From Clostridia bacterium (GTDB lineage Bacteria > Bacillota > Clostridia > UMGS1883 > UMGS1540), in assembly GCA_017450025.1 (NCBI GenBank), contig JAFSYJ010000027.1:18283-82282 (forward strand): 64,000 nucleotides of DNA, in the 5' to 3' direction. Below the pieces are notes generated by a model. The model made no database searches. It was not told the DNA's origin and saw only the letters and a program-made list of their open reading frames with translations. The position numbers and the translations under genes were made by a program. Of the stretch, positions 32,611 through 40,895 are shown piece by piece. The stretch's first letter is position 1, and the number at the start of each line of letters is the position of its first letter.

Positions 32611-34353
32611 ATGATAAAACGGCTTGCAGGGTCGGTAAGAGAATATAAAAAGCCAACGATACTCACGCTTATTTTTATTATTGCCGAAGCCATAATTGAA
32701 ACTGCAATTCCTTTTATTACAGCTAATTTTGTAAACAATATCAAAAGGGGCATAGAAATAAACGAAATTCTGCGAATGGGTCTTGTCCTTATCCTTTTGG
32801 CAGGCGCATCGCTTGCCTGCGGAGCTGCGGCAGGCTTTACATCTGCAAATGCTTCAACGGGATTTGCAAAAAATCTGCGCGGTGATATTTTCAGAAAAGT
32901 ACAGCAGTACTCGTTTGAAAATATAGACAGGTTTTCGTCATCGTCGCTTGTGACGAGAATGACAACCGATATAACGAATGTTCAGATGTCATATATGATG
33001 CTCACGCGTATTGCTATACGCGCGCCGCTTATGTTTACATTTTCGGTAATTATGGCCTATGTTATGGGCGGAGCTTTGGCGTCGGCTTTTGTTGTGGTGA
33101 TACCGCTTTTGGCATTTGGGCTCACAATGGTTGCCAAAAAAGCAATGCCGGCATTCCGCAGTGTTTTCAAAAAATACGATAAGCTTAACGAATCCATTGA
33201 AGAAAATGTCCGCGCTATGCGTGTTGTAAAAGGCTTCTCACGCGAGGATTACGAAAAAGAAAAATTCGGAGCGGCTGCCGAAAATATACGCCGCGACTTT
33301 ACAAAGGCGGAGAGAATTGTAGCGCTTAATATGCCTCTTATGCAGCTCTGTATGAATATCAATATGGTGTTTGTACTGTTTATAGGCGCTAAAATGGTTA
33401 TACAAAGCGGAGGCTTAACGATTGATGTAGGGCAGATATCCGCAATGCTGACCTACGGTATGCAGATACTTATGTCGCTTATGATGCTTTCTATGATTTT
33501 TGTAATGCTCACAATATCGGCGGAATCGGCAAAGAGAATATGCGAGGTGCTTGACGAAACTCCTACGCTGTCCGAGCCTGAAAATCCTGTTTTTGATGTT
33601 CCCGACGGCTCTGTTGATTTTGTAAATGTCAGCTTTAAGTATTCGGCAAACGCAAAACAGTATGCGCTTTCAAATGTTGATTTACATATAAAATCAGGTA
33701 TGACGGTAGGCATAATTGGCGGCACAGGCTCAAGCAAATCGACGCTTGTTCAGCTTATTCCGCGGCTTTATGATGTGAATGACGGAAAGGTTATGGTAGG
33801 CGGTATAGATGTGCGTGATTACCACATTGATACGCTCCGCTCGGCCGTGGCAATGGTTTTGCAGAAAAATGTGCTGTTTTCCGGCACAATAAAAGAAAAT
33901 CTGCGCTGGGGTAATGAAAATGCAACAGACGATGAAATAAGAGAAGCTTGTTGTCTTGCTCAGGCGGAGGAGTTTATAAATTCATTCCCCAAAGGATATG
34001 AAACTGTAATAGAACAGGGCGGTACAAATGTATCGGGCGGTCAAAAGCAGCGTCTTTGTATAGCGCGCGCACTTCTTAAAAAGCCAAAAATACTGATACT
34101 TGACGACTCCACAAGTGCTGTTGATACTCGCACAGACGCACTTATACGCGAAGGATTCGGCAAGTATATACCCGAAACGACAAAAATCATTATTGCCCAG
34201 CGTATTTCGTCGGTTGAAAATGCCGATATGATCCTTGTTATGGACAACGGCAAAATATCCGATGTCGGCACGCACTCCGAGCTTATGCAGACGAGCAATA
34301 TTTACCGCGAGGTATATATGCAACAAACGGGAGGAGGTGCGGACAGTGAATAA
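32611..34353 (+). CDS. ABC exporter half, degenerate-site subunit
   Basis: A 580-residue type IV ABC exporter half: six membrane helices (~15-300), then the nucleotide-binding domain. Signature VSGGQKQR is intact, but the catalytic Glu after Walker B is Asp (ILILDDSTSAVD) and the H-loop His is Gln (IIIAQRISSV). Both are usual for the degenerate half of heterodimeric exporters such as TM287 or BmrC. In addition the Walker A reads GGTGSSKST, with Ser375 in place of the Gly before the lysine. ATG at 32611 has AAGGGGTG ~7 bp upstream. It overlaps its partner gene by 8 bp. Confidence 0.88.
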   Translation: MIKRLAGSVREYKKPTILTLIFIIAEAIIETAIPFITANFVNNIKRGIEINEILRMGLVLILLAGASLACGAAAGFTSANASTGFAKNLRGDIFRKVQQYSFENIDRFSSSSLVTRMTTDITNVQMSYMMLTRIAIRAPLMFTFSVIMAYVMGGALASAFVVVIPLLAFGLTMVAKKAMPAFRSVFKKYDKLNESIEENVRAMRVVKGFSREDYEKEKFGAAAENIRRDFTKAERIVALNMPLMQLCMNINMVFVLFIGAKMVIQSGGLTIDVGQISAMLTYGMQILMSLMMLSMIFVMLTISAESAKRICEVLDETPTLSEPENPVFDVPDGSVDFVNVSFKYSANAKQYALSNVDLHIKSGMTVGIIGGTGSSKSTLVQLIPRLYDVNDGKVMVGGIDVRDYHIDTLRSAVAMVLQKNVLFSGTIKENLRWGNENATDDEIREACCLAQAEEFINSFPKGYETVIEQGGTNVSGGQKQRLCIARALLKKPKILILDDSTSAVDTRTDALIREGFGKYIPETTKIIIAQRISSVENADMILVMDNGKISDVGTHSELMQTSNIYREVYMQQTGGGADSE

Positions 34354-36247
34354 GCCTAAAAAACCGCGTGCGCGGAAGGGTACATTTTCACGCATAGTCA
34401 AGATGCTTTTTAAATTCTTTCCCGTGCTTGTTCCCGTGACGATTTTTTGTATGCTGTTTTCATCTGTTACCGCCGCAGTACCCGATGTTATGATACAAAA
34501 GATTTTAGCGGTAATTGAAAAATGGTATGTGACACGCGACTGGATTTCCGCAAAAGCAGAGATCGTTCCGCTGATGATATTTCTTGTTGCGATGTATGCT
34601 GTCGCACTTGCTTCTACCACGCTCTATACACAGCTTATGGCATATATTACACAGGGATTTCTCAGCAAAATGCGCTGTTATATGTTTGACGGTATGCAAA
34701 ATCTCCCGATAAAATATTTTGATACCCACAAGCACGGCGACATTATGAGCCATTATACAAACGATATTGACACCCTGCGTCAGCTTGTATCACAGTCGAT
34801 GCCTGCTCTGATACGCGCAGGAACGATTGTCGTGAGCGTGTTTTTCATTATGCTGTACTACAGTATTCCGATGACGGGCATTTTGCTTATCGGTGTTGCC
34901 GCAATGCTGTTTGTTTCCAAAAAAGCAGGTGGAGGGGCTGCAAAGTTCTTTATACGCCAGCAGCAGGCACTCGGAAAAACCGAAGGCTTTGTGCAGGAAA
35001 TGATGAACGGGCAGAAGGTTATTAAGGTATTTTCCCACGAGAATGAATGTATTGAGGACTTTGACAAAATCAACGCGGAGCTTTGCGAAGATTCACGCCG
35101 CGCTCATTCATATGCAAATATTTTAGGACCTATTATCCAAAATATCGGTAATGTGCTGTATGTTATAATGGCTGTTTCGGGCGGAGTTATGTTTTTGTCA
35201 GGTATGAAAAACATAAGCTTTTCGGGGCTTGCTTTCAGTATAAGTATTATTGTTCCGTTTTTGAATATGACAAAACAGTTTACAGGTAATGTAAATCAGC
35301 TTTCACAGCAGATAAATTCCATAGTTATGGGTCTTGCAGGTGCTGACAGAATTTTTACTCTTATTGACGAAAGACCGGAAGAAGACGACGGATATGTAAA
35401 GCTTGTAAATGCTAAAATCGCGCCTGACGGCACGGTTACCGAGACAAAGGAGCGTACAGGTCAGTGGGCGTGGAAGCATCCGCATACTGACGGGACTCTT
35501 ACCTATACGCCGCTGCGCGGAGATGTGCGGCTTAATGATGTCAACTTTGCGTATGAAGAAGGCAAAGAGGTGCTTCACGGAGTTTCGGTTTATGCAGAGC
35601 CGGGACAAAAGGTTGCATTTGTAGGCGCAACGGGAGCAGGTAAAACGACGATTACTAACCTGATAAACCGTTATTATGATATTGCTGACGGAAAAATCCG
35701 ATATGACGGTATCAATATAAACAAAATCAGAAAAAGCGACTTGCGCCGTTCACTCGGTATCGTTCTTCAGGAAACGAATCTGTTTTCGGGGAGTGTTATA
35801 GATAATATAAGATACGGCAAGCTTGACGCAACTGACGAAGAGTGTATTGAGGCGGCAAAGTTAGTCGGAGCAGACGATTTTATTTCGCGCTTGCCTTCGG
35901 GGTATGAAACTGTTCTTTCAAATAACAGCGCAAATCTTTCGCAGGGACAGAGGCAGCTTATCGCGATAGCGCGTGCCGCGGTTGCCGACCCGCCGGTTAT
36001 GATTCTTGACGAAGCAACATCATCAATAGATACGCATACGGAAGCGATAGTTCAGCGCGGTATGGATAAACTGATGGAAGGCAGAACAGTATTTGTTATA
36101 GCGCACCGTCTTTCGACCGTTATGAATTCAGATGTTATAATGGTGCTTGACCACGGCAGAATTATCGAACGCGGAACACACGATATGCTGATTGCGGAAA
36201 AGGGCACATACTACAAGCTTTATACAGGCGCGTTTGAGTTGGATTAA
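34346..36247 (+). CDS. ABC exporter half, canonical-site subunit
   Basis: A 633-residue type IV exporter half, partner of the preceding gene. After an N-terminal basic segment come six membrane helices and a nucleotide-binding domain with Walker A GATGAGKTT, signature LSQGQRQ, Walker B with catalytic Glu (MILDEATSSID) and H-loop VIAHRLSTV. A ~40-residue insertion (KIAPDGTVTETKERTGQWAW...) lies between the membrane part and the NBD. GTG at 34346 is chosen because AGGAGG lies 8 bp upstream. Drug or lipid export is the usual function of such pairs; the substrate cannot be told. Confidence 0.88.
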   Translation: MNKPKKPRARKGTFSRIVKMLFKFFPVLVPVTIFCMLFSSVTAAVPDVMIQKILAVIEKWYVTRDWISAKAEIVPLMIFLVAMYAVALASTTLYTQLMAYITQGFLSKMRCYMFDGMQNLPIKYFDTHKHGDIMSHYTNDIDTLRQLVSQSMPALIRAGTIVVSVFFIMLYYSIPMTGILLIGVAAMLFVSKKAGGGAAKFFIRQQQALGKTEGFVQEMMNGQKVIKVFSHENECIEDFDKINAELCEDSRRAHSYANILGPIIQNIGNVLYVIMAVSGGVMFLSGMKNISFSGLAFSISIIVPFLNMTKQFTGNVNQLSQQINSIVMGLAGADRIFTLIDERPEEDDGYVKLVNAKIAPDGTVTETKERTGQWAWKHPHTDGTLTYTPLRGDVRLNDVNFAYEEGKEVLHGVSVYAEPGQKVAFVGATGAGKTTITNLINRYYDIADGKIRYDGININKIRKSDLRRSLGIVLQETNLFSGSVIDNIRYGKLDATDEECIEAAKLVGADDFISRLPSGYETVLSNNSANLSQGQRQLIAIARAAVADPPVMILDEATSSIDTHTEAIVQRGMDKLMEGRTVFVIAHRLSTVMNSDVIMVLDHGRIIERGTHDMLIAEKGTYYKLYTGAFELD

Positions 36248-36278
36248 AAATTTGATTATATATTTAAAATAATAATTT

Positions 36279-36350
36279 AAACCTCTAAGATGATATTATC
36301 ACAACAGTTTAAAAACGGTTTTAATTGTGAGAATATTAACTTGGAGGTTT
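36279..36350. promoter_or_regulatory. 72-bp hairpin that covers a Shine-Dalgarno site
   Basis: AAACCTCTAAG (36279-36289) pairs with CTTGGAGGTTT (36340-36350), and the next part ATATTATCACAA with TTGTGAGAATAT, giving a ~25-bp imperfect stem. The right arm contains GGAGG, the ribosome site of the 7-codon frame at 36356, so the fold would hide it. The loop includes two CRGTTT copies 11 bp apart. Confidence 0.55.
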
Positions 36351-36355
36351 TATAT

Positions 36356-36379
36356 ATGTCTTTACTTCATAAAAAATAA
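36356..36379 (+). other. Seven-codon open frame (MSLLHKK) with a strong ribosome site
   Basis: ATG with GGAGG 8 bp upstream, followed by TCT TTA CTT CAT AAA AAA and TAA. It may be a leader peptide, a signal peptide precursor too short to be stable, or the remnant of a lost gene. No downstream plus-strand gene follows closely; the XRE gene is on the other strand. Confidence 0.3.
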
Positions 36380-36403
36380 CGCGTTTTATAATATTAGTGC
36401 CTT

Positions 36404-36631
36404 TTAATCTCTGAAATCAAAAAGCTGCGAAGGCGGAATACTTAACGAATCGCATATATTAAAAACAACATCAAGGGAAACAGCACACTCGGCATTTTCA
36501 ATACGGTTCATGTGCGTGCGGCTTATACCTATTATTTCTGCAAACTGAATTTGAGAAAACCCATTTTTTTTACGGTAATAGGCAATATTAAGACCGAGAT
36601 TTTTATACATTTCAATATAATTTTTTTTCAA
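36404..36631 (-). CDS. Small XRE-family DNA-binding protein
   Basis: A 75-residue protein that is essentially one helix-turn-helix domain: LNIAYYRKKNGFSQIQFAEI and GISRTHMNRIENAECAVSLD, ending IPPSQLFDFRD. The start is placed at TTG 36631, with GGGAG 8 bp upstream; GTG at 36640 is an alternative but lies almost on top of the GGAGG. It is divergent from the esterase gene, whose promoter overlaps the inverted repeat TTGTAAC-N7-GTTACAA, a plausible operator for this protein. Confidence 0.85.
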   Translation of the reverse strand: MKKNYIEMYKNLGLNIAYYRKKNGFSQIQFAEIIGISRTHMNRIENAECAVSLDVVFNICDSLSIPPSQLFDFRD

Positions 36632-36700
36632 TCTTATCACTCCCCTCCTTTTTAGTTTAAGTTATTATATGAATCATCACAACAACTTATAATAACAATT

Positions 36701-36721
36701 TTGTAACTTGACATGTTACAA
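36701..36721. promoter_or_regulatory. Inverted repeat TTGTAAC-N7-GTTACAA at the esterase promoter
   Basis: Perfect 7-bp arms around the -35 hexamer TTGACA. It lies between the XRE gene and the esterase gene and would block the rightward promoter if bound. Confidence 0.6.
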
Positions 36722-36736
36722 TTATTATGATATAAT
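36708..36736 (+). promoter_or_regulatory. Promoter of the esterase-LytTR pair
   Basis: TTGACA (36708-36713), 17 bp, TATAAT (36731-36736): full consensus, 28 bp before the start codon. Confidence 0.85.
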
Positions 36737-36764
36737 TTAATAAAAAATTTCGGGAGAAATCAAA

Positions 36765-38243
36765 TTGGTTAAAATTTTTAAATGTATATTGTGCATATTT
36801 TTGCTGGGACTTATAAGCTTTATTTTTGGTTGTTCCGAGAGTAAGGCGGAGTCTCTTAAGGTGTCGCCATTGTTTTCAGATAATATGATTTTACAACAAA
36901 ACGAACCGATAAGAATATGGGGAACATCAGAAAGAGAAGGAGACACAGTAACGGCGGTGATGGGAAATTCTATTGGAAGTTGTACGGTGACGGATGGACA
37001 ATGGGAAATAGAGCTTGCCGCCAGATGCTATTCGGATGAAGCTTTGACTTTGGAAGTTTATGACAATAAGGGCTCATATGAAAGTTTTGAAAATATTATG
37101 ATTGGCGATGTCTGGTGGATATTGGGACAGTCAAATGTTGAATTTACATCATCGGCGACAGATGAATTTGAAGAATTTACAAAAACAATTTCAGGAAATG
37201 AAAAAATAAGAACGGTTTTAATTAAAACAGATTCATTCAAAGAAAATAAAATTATATGGCGCAGTTTTTCGCGGTACAGTACATATGATTCCAGTGCCAT
37301 AGGGACTTTTTTTATAAAAAATATTTCTGATGGGGTAAGCAATGAAATACCCCTTGCCATTATAAATATGGGTTTTGGCGGAAGAGAAATAGCTGACTTT
37401 TTGCCTCGTGGCGAAATTTATGAAAGCGTGCTTTCACACATGGAAAAAATGCCAATAGCCGGAATTATATGGTATCAGGGAGAATCAGATGCAGAAAAGC
37501 ATATTTCTTATGCCAAAAAACTAAAAACCTTTTTGCAGCTTTTGCGTGAAAAAAAGAGCAGTATTTTTCCGGTATACAGTGTAGAACTGCCCCCTTGCTT
37601 TAATAATGCGGGCAATGAAAATTGGCAGTATGCCGATTTTGGACTTGTACGCGGAGAAAGCTGCGGACTGACTGCAGAAGTTTCTGAATTTTATGTTTGC
37701 CCGACGGGAGACCTGTGGAGAAACAAAGAATATGAAAACAATATTCATCCAAACAACAAGACGGTTATTGCACAGCGCCTTGCCGTTATGATACTTTCAA
37801 AAGAATACGGCTTTGGTAACGAGGAGATGTATTTCGGACCGTTAGTAAAAAATATAAGCTATGACGGAGAAAACAGAAAAAAAGTAATAATTGAATTTTC
37901 ATATACGGGGGAAGGTATATGCGGAGAGAAAGAGGGGTTAGAGCTTTTTAATGACAGTTTTATGAAAATTAGGGATTTTACATTTTATATATCTGGTAAA
38001 AACAAAATAATACTCAGCGCAGATGTCGATATAGCGGCCGTGCGGTACGGGACAGATACAGATGCAGTTTTTCCGAAAGACAGAAATCTTGCATCATCTT
38101 ACAACATTCCGGCACCGGCATTTTCATATACGCTGAGCCGTAAAACTACATCAGAGTCATCACGACATATTATATTAACTCTTTGCTTTGCGGCAGTTTT
38201 AATTACTATTCTTGCAGCGGCAATAAAGAAAGGACTGAAGTAG
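36765..38243 (+). CDS. Membrane-anchored sialate O-acetylesterase-like protein
   Basis: A 492-residue exported protein. An N-terminal hydrophobic segment ends in IFGC at Cys23, an imperfect lipobox. The SGNH/SASA hydrolase fold shows LGQSNVEF (nucleophile Ser123), GIIWYQGESD and NIHPNNKTVIAQRLA (catalytic His). The C-terminus has a second membrane helix (IILTLCFAAVLITILAAAI) with a positive KKGLK tail. Relatives remove O-acetyl groups from sialic acids or other glycans. Start is TTG at 36765 with GGGAG 8 bp upstream. It ends 1 bp before the LytTR regulator. Codon use is more AT-rich than the flanking genes. The double anchoring suggests a fixed surface role. Confidence 0.78.
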   Translation: MVKIFKCILCIFLLGLISFIFGCSESKAESLKVSPLFSDNMILQQNEPIRIWGTSEREGDTVTAVMGNSIGSCTVTDGQWEIELAARCYSDEALTLEVYDNKGSYESFENIMIGDVWWILGQSNVEFTSSATDEFEEFTKTISGNEKIRTVLIKTDSFKENKIIWRSFSRYSTYDSSAIGTFFIKNISDGVSNEIPLAIINMGFGGREIADFLPRGEIYESVLSHMEKMPIAGIIWYQGESDAEKHISYAKKLKTFLQLLREKKSSIFPVYSVELPPCFNNAGNENWQYADFGLVRGESCGLTAEVSEFYVCPTGDLWRNKEYENNIHPNNKTVIAQRLAVMILSKEYGFGNEEMYFGPLVKNISYDGENRKKVIIEFSYTGEGICGEKEGLELFNDSFMKIRDFTFYISGKNKIILSADVDIAAVRYGTDTDAVFPKDRNLASSYNIPAPAFSYTLSRKTTSESSRHIILTLCFAAVLITILAAAIKKGLK

Positions 38244-38244
38244 T

Positions 38245-38952
38245 ATGAATATTTATTTTTTTGATGAAGACAGTTTGAATTTAAAACATATATATTCTGT
38301 TGCTATGAAGCTTAAGCGAAGAGGATATGAAGTTTATATAAATATACCCTCCGGCAATATGCTTGGAATCTTAAAGGAAAACGGAGACAATGTTATATTT
38401 ATCGACACGCGTCTTTCGGCAGAAGGCGGAAGTTTTGCCATTGCTCAAGCAATACGAGCCTGCAGCGACAGCACCCATATTATTTTTATGTCGTCACATA
38501 TAGAAGATATGAGCTTTTGCTTTAAAAACCTTATGAGACCATCAGGGTTTTTACTAAAGCCCGTGGACGAAACAGAGGTCAGTGAAATTGTTGATAAAAT
38601 TGTTAATAAAATAAAAAAGAAGAAACGGTTGGAAGACATGCTATATATATCAACCCATGAGTATAAGAGAACGGTAAATATAGACCAGATACTTTATTTT
38701 GCAACATTTGGAAAGAAAATATTATGTAAAACATCAGGAGGAGAAAGCATAGAGTTTTATTCAACAATAAAATCGCTTGAAAAAAGATTTTCCAAGGACT
38801 TTATAAGATGTCACAACGGATTTTTGGCAAACAAAAAAATGATTACGGGACTTAATAAGGGAATGTTGAAAATAAAAAACTGTGAAGAAACAATTCCTGT
38901 ATCAAAAACTTATAAGCAAGCCGTGGAGTTATTTTTAAAAAACGGTGCGTAA
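38245..38952 (+). CDS. LytTR-family response regulator
   Basis: A 235-residue AgrA-type regulator. The receiver domain (~1-118) has the acidic pair in FFDEDS, phosphoacceptor Asp in FIDTRLS and the conserved Lys in FLLKPVDE. The LytTR DNA-binding domain (~132-232) contains DQILYFATFGKKIL, FIRCHNGFLANKKMI and IPVSKTYKQAV. No histidine kinase is encoded in this window. It is co-transcribed with the esterase and lies just upstream of a secreted-protein gene whose promoter region holds a direct repeat, making that gene a likely target. Confidence 0.88.
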   Translation: MNIYFFDEDSLNLKHIYSVAMKLKRRGYEVYINIPSGNMLGILKENGDNVIFIDTRLSAEGGSFAIAQAIRACSDSTHIIFMSSHIEDMSFCFKNLMRPSGFLLKPVDETEVSEIVDKIVNKIKKKKRLEDMLYISTHEYKRTVNIDQILYFATFGKKILCKTSGGESIEFYSTIKSLEKRFSKDFIRCHNGFLANKKMITGLNKGMLKIKNCEETIPVSKTYKQAVELFLKNGA

Positions 38953-38979
38953 TTATCAGAAAAAATGGCAGATTATCAG
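38952..38979 (+). promoter_or_regulatory. Direct repeat ATTATCAG, candidate LytTR site
   Basis: ATTATCAG occurs at 38952-38959 and 38972-38979, 20 bp start to start. LytTR regulators bind ~9-bp direct repeats spaced by about two turns. The second copy is 69 bp upstream of the -35 at 39049. Confidence 0.35.
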
Positions 38980-39048
38980 CATGAAATTTGATATTATATT
39001 CCAAAATGCGTGTATTTAACTGAGAAAAACGCCGTTTGTCATAATCTA

Positions 39049-39077
39049 TTGAATCTCATTTTGCCAGAGACTATAAT
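39049..39077 (+). promoter_or_regulatory. Promoter of the secreted-protein gene
   Basis: TTGAAT (39049-39054), 17 bp, TATAAT (39072-39077); 42 bp before the GTG at 39120. Confidence 0.75.
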
Positions 39078-39119
39078 AATATGTGTCGATTACAAAAAAT
39101 GATAAAGGAGTTGGATTTA

Positions 39120-40772
39120 GTGTTAAAATTCAGAAATTATTTCAAACGCATCGCGGGGGCTGCCGTTTCCGCAGCGGTAGTTCTTTCGACAATGACAACA
39201 TTTGCTGCTGGAAATATAACATGGCAGGTAAAAGACTATGCTTATAACGGGACAGGATTTTCGATCATCTATGAGCAGTATCTCGACGGCGTAGCAACAG
39301 GATATGTTGTAAGCGGTACTGAAGCAGGCAAATATGGGCTTAAGACCACTGCCGATAAAGTAACGAGACCTGTTACATGGTATGATGTAACTTACCCGAA
39401 TTATCAGTACGAGGAAATCTGGGCTGACGGACAGTACACAGGACTTGTTTCACCTACAGGCGCGCGTCTTCCTGAGACTGCTTACAAGAACTTCCGTTAC
39501 ATGTGGGAAGTCGGCGGCACTCATAAGGAAATTGCTGAGACAAGAGCAAAATTTGGCATCAGCGGAGACGATGCTTTGGATTATGTAGGAGGACCCTCTT
39601 ATCCGAAGGTGTACACGGGAACAAACGCAAATGTTAAAGAAGAAAATAAATATTACGGCTTTGATGTATTTGAGGTTTATGCAAGTGATAAAGCTCGCGA
39701 CACAGAGGTAGTTCTCGACAAAACAGGTAATGCGGTTAATACTACAAATACCATTAAGGAAAATTATATGACAAACGCTGCAAACAAAAACGAAGCAGCA
39801 GGCTCAATTACGGGTCTTGTAAATTCGGGAAGCGGCGTTAACAGCGTTCTTTATAAAATCCTTGAAAATGATTTTGCGAACACATATGCAGGACAGCGCG
39901 GTGCAACAGATGTTTTCGGCGTATATCACGAGGTTCCTGTTTTTGATTACACGGGATACGCTGCAAACTATTTCGACAACAAGTTACCGATACAGCATTA
40001 CTTTAATCTTTCCGGTCCGCGCTACGATGCATATGGCAATGTAAAGGCAGGACAGGAATTCGGACTGTCAATTAATGTTTATAATGACTGTGTAACTACT
40101 GCTAAGAGCCAGAACTTTGCAGGACCTTGGAATTATACTGTTAATACACAGAGATATAGCTATTACACAAACAATATTATAACTACACATGCAACAGAAA
40201 AAGCTGTTACAAGATGGGAATATGCAGGCTGGGAGCTTTCTGAACCGTACCGTATGTTTGAATACCTCTCCATTGAGGGCATAACATTTGACGGTGACAT
40301 AGACAATGACGGCGTTTACGATACCCCCGTCATTTTCAGATACCTTACAGGCAATACGGGTGGATTCGCACTTGCAAACCCGAAGGTAGAGTGGAAATAT
40401 GCTTGGGCTGAGGCAAGTTATCCGCATGAAATATATGCACAGAAGTTTGTTGAAGATATGAACGGCAGTATGGTTGCAACAAACGACTTCAGAGGCATGG
40501 GTAAGTATGCAAAAGAGAACATGGGTACGGAAATCAATCCGTCTTCGACAGAACTCCGTGTACCGAGCGGAAGCAAAAACTATCAGATGAGACTTGAATG
40601 GAAAGATAACGGGATCCTCTATGTTACACCGTACTATGATGTCAACGAATATGCAGGGGAATATGTTGAGTTGTCTCAGTCTCCGGATCCCTCTTATATA
40701 GCAGCATATGATTATTCCGCAGGCGCACCGGTATTTTTAAACCCTGATACGGTGGCAAACAGAAATAAATAA
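39120..40772 (+). CDS. Large secreted protein of unknown function
   Basis: A 550-residue exported protein I do not recognise. A signal peptide (FKRIAGAAVSAAVVLSTMTTFAA, cleavage after AFA) is followed by a mature part rich in Tyr, Trp, Asn and Gly, with no Cys cluster and no membrane or wall anchor. DGDIDNDGVYD (~395) looks like an EF-hand or thrombospondin-type calcium loop. The many aromatic residues suggest an all-beta, possibly carbohydrate-binding surface. GTG at 39120 has AAAGGAG 9 bp upstream. Codons are of the highly expressed type (many CGT, CTT, GTA), unlike the AT-rich esterase upstream. Monocistronic with its own promoter and terminator. Confidence 0.75.
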   Translation: MLKFRNYFKRIAGAAVSAAVVLSTMTTFAAGNITWQVKDYAYNGTGFSIIYEQYLDGVATGYVVSGTEAGKYGLKTTADKVTRPVTWYDVTYPNYQYEEIWADGQYTGLVSPTGARLPETAYKNFRYMWEVGGTHKEIAETRAKFGISGDDALDYVGGPSYPKVYTGTNANVKEENKYYGFDVFEVYASDKARDTEVVLDKTGNAVNTTNTIKENYMTNAANKNEAAGSITGLVNSGSGVNSVLYKILENDFANTYAGQRGATDVFGVYHEVPVFDYTGYAANYFDNKLPIQHYFNLSGPRYDAYGNVKAGQEFGLSINVYNDCVTTAKSQNFAGPWNYTVNTQRYSYYTNNIITTHATEKAVTRWEYAGWELSEPYRMFEYLSIEGITFDGDIDNDGVYDTPVIFRYLTGNTGGFALANPKVEWKYAWAEASYPHEIYAQKFVEDMNGSMVATNDFRGMGKYAKENMGTEINPSSTELRVPSGSKNYQMRLEWKDNGILYVTPYYDVNEYAGEYVELSQSPDPSYIAAYDYSAGAPVFLNPDTVANRNK

Positions 40773-40795
40773 TATTACGGACTATGCTTAAACTG

Positions 40796-40820
40796 AAAAC
40801 CCGCCTCTTTGGCGGGTTTT
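40796..40820 (+). terminator. Terminator after the secreted-protein gene
   Basis: AAAACCCGCC and GGCGGGTTTT pair perfectly around TCTTT and lead into TTTTC. Confidence 0.9.
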
Positions 40821-40895
40821 CTATTGCTTAAAAGCTTCAATATAAAGGAAAAACAAAAATCATGTCGAATATATAACAAGAAAGGGGTGTTTACA

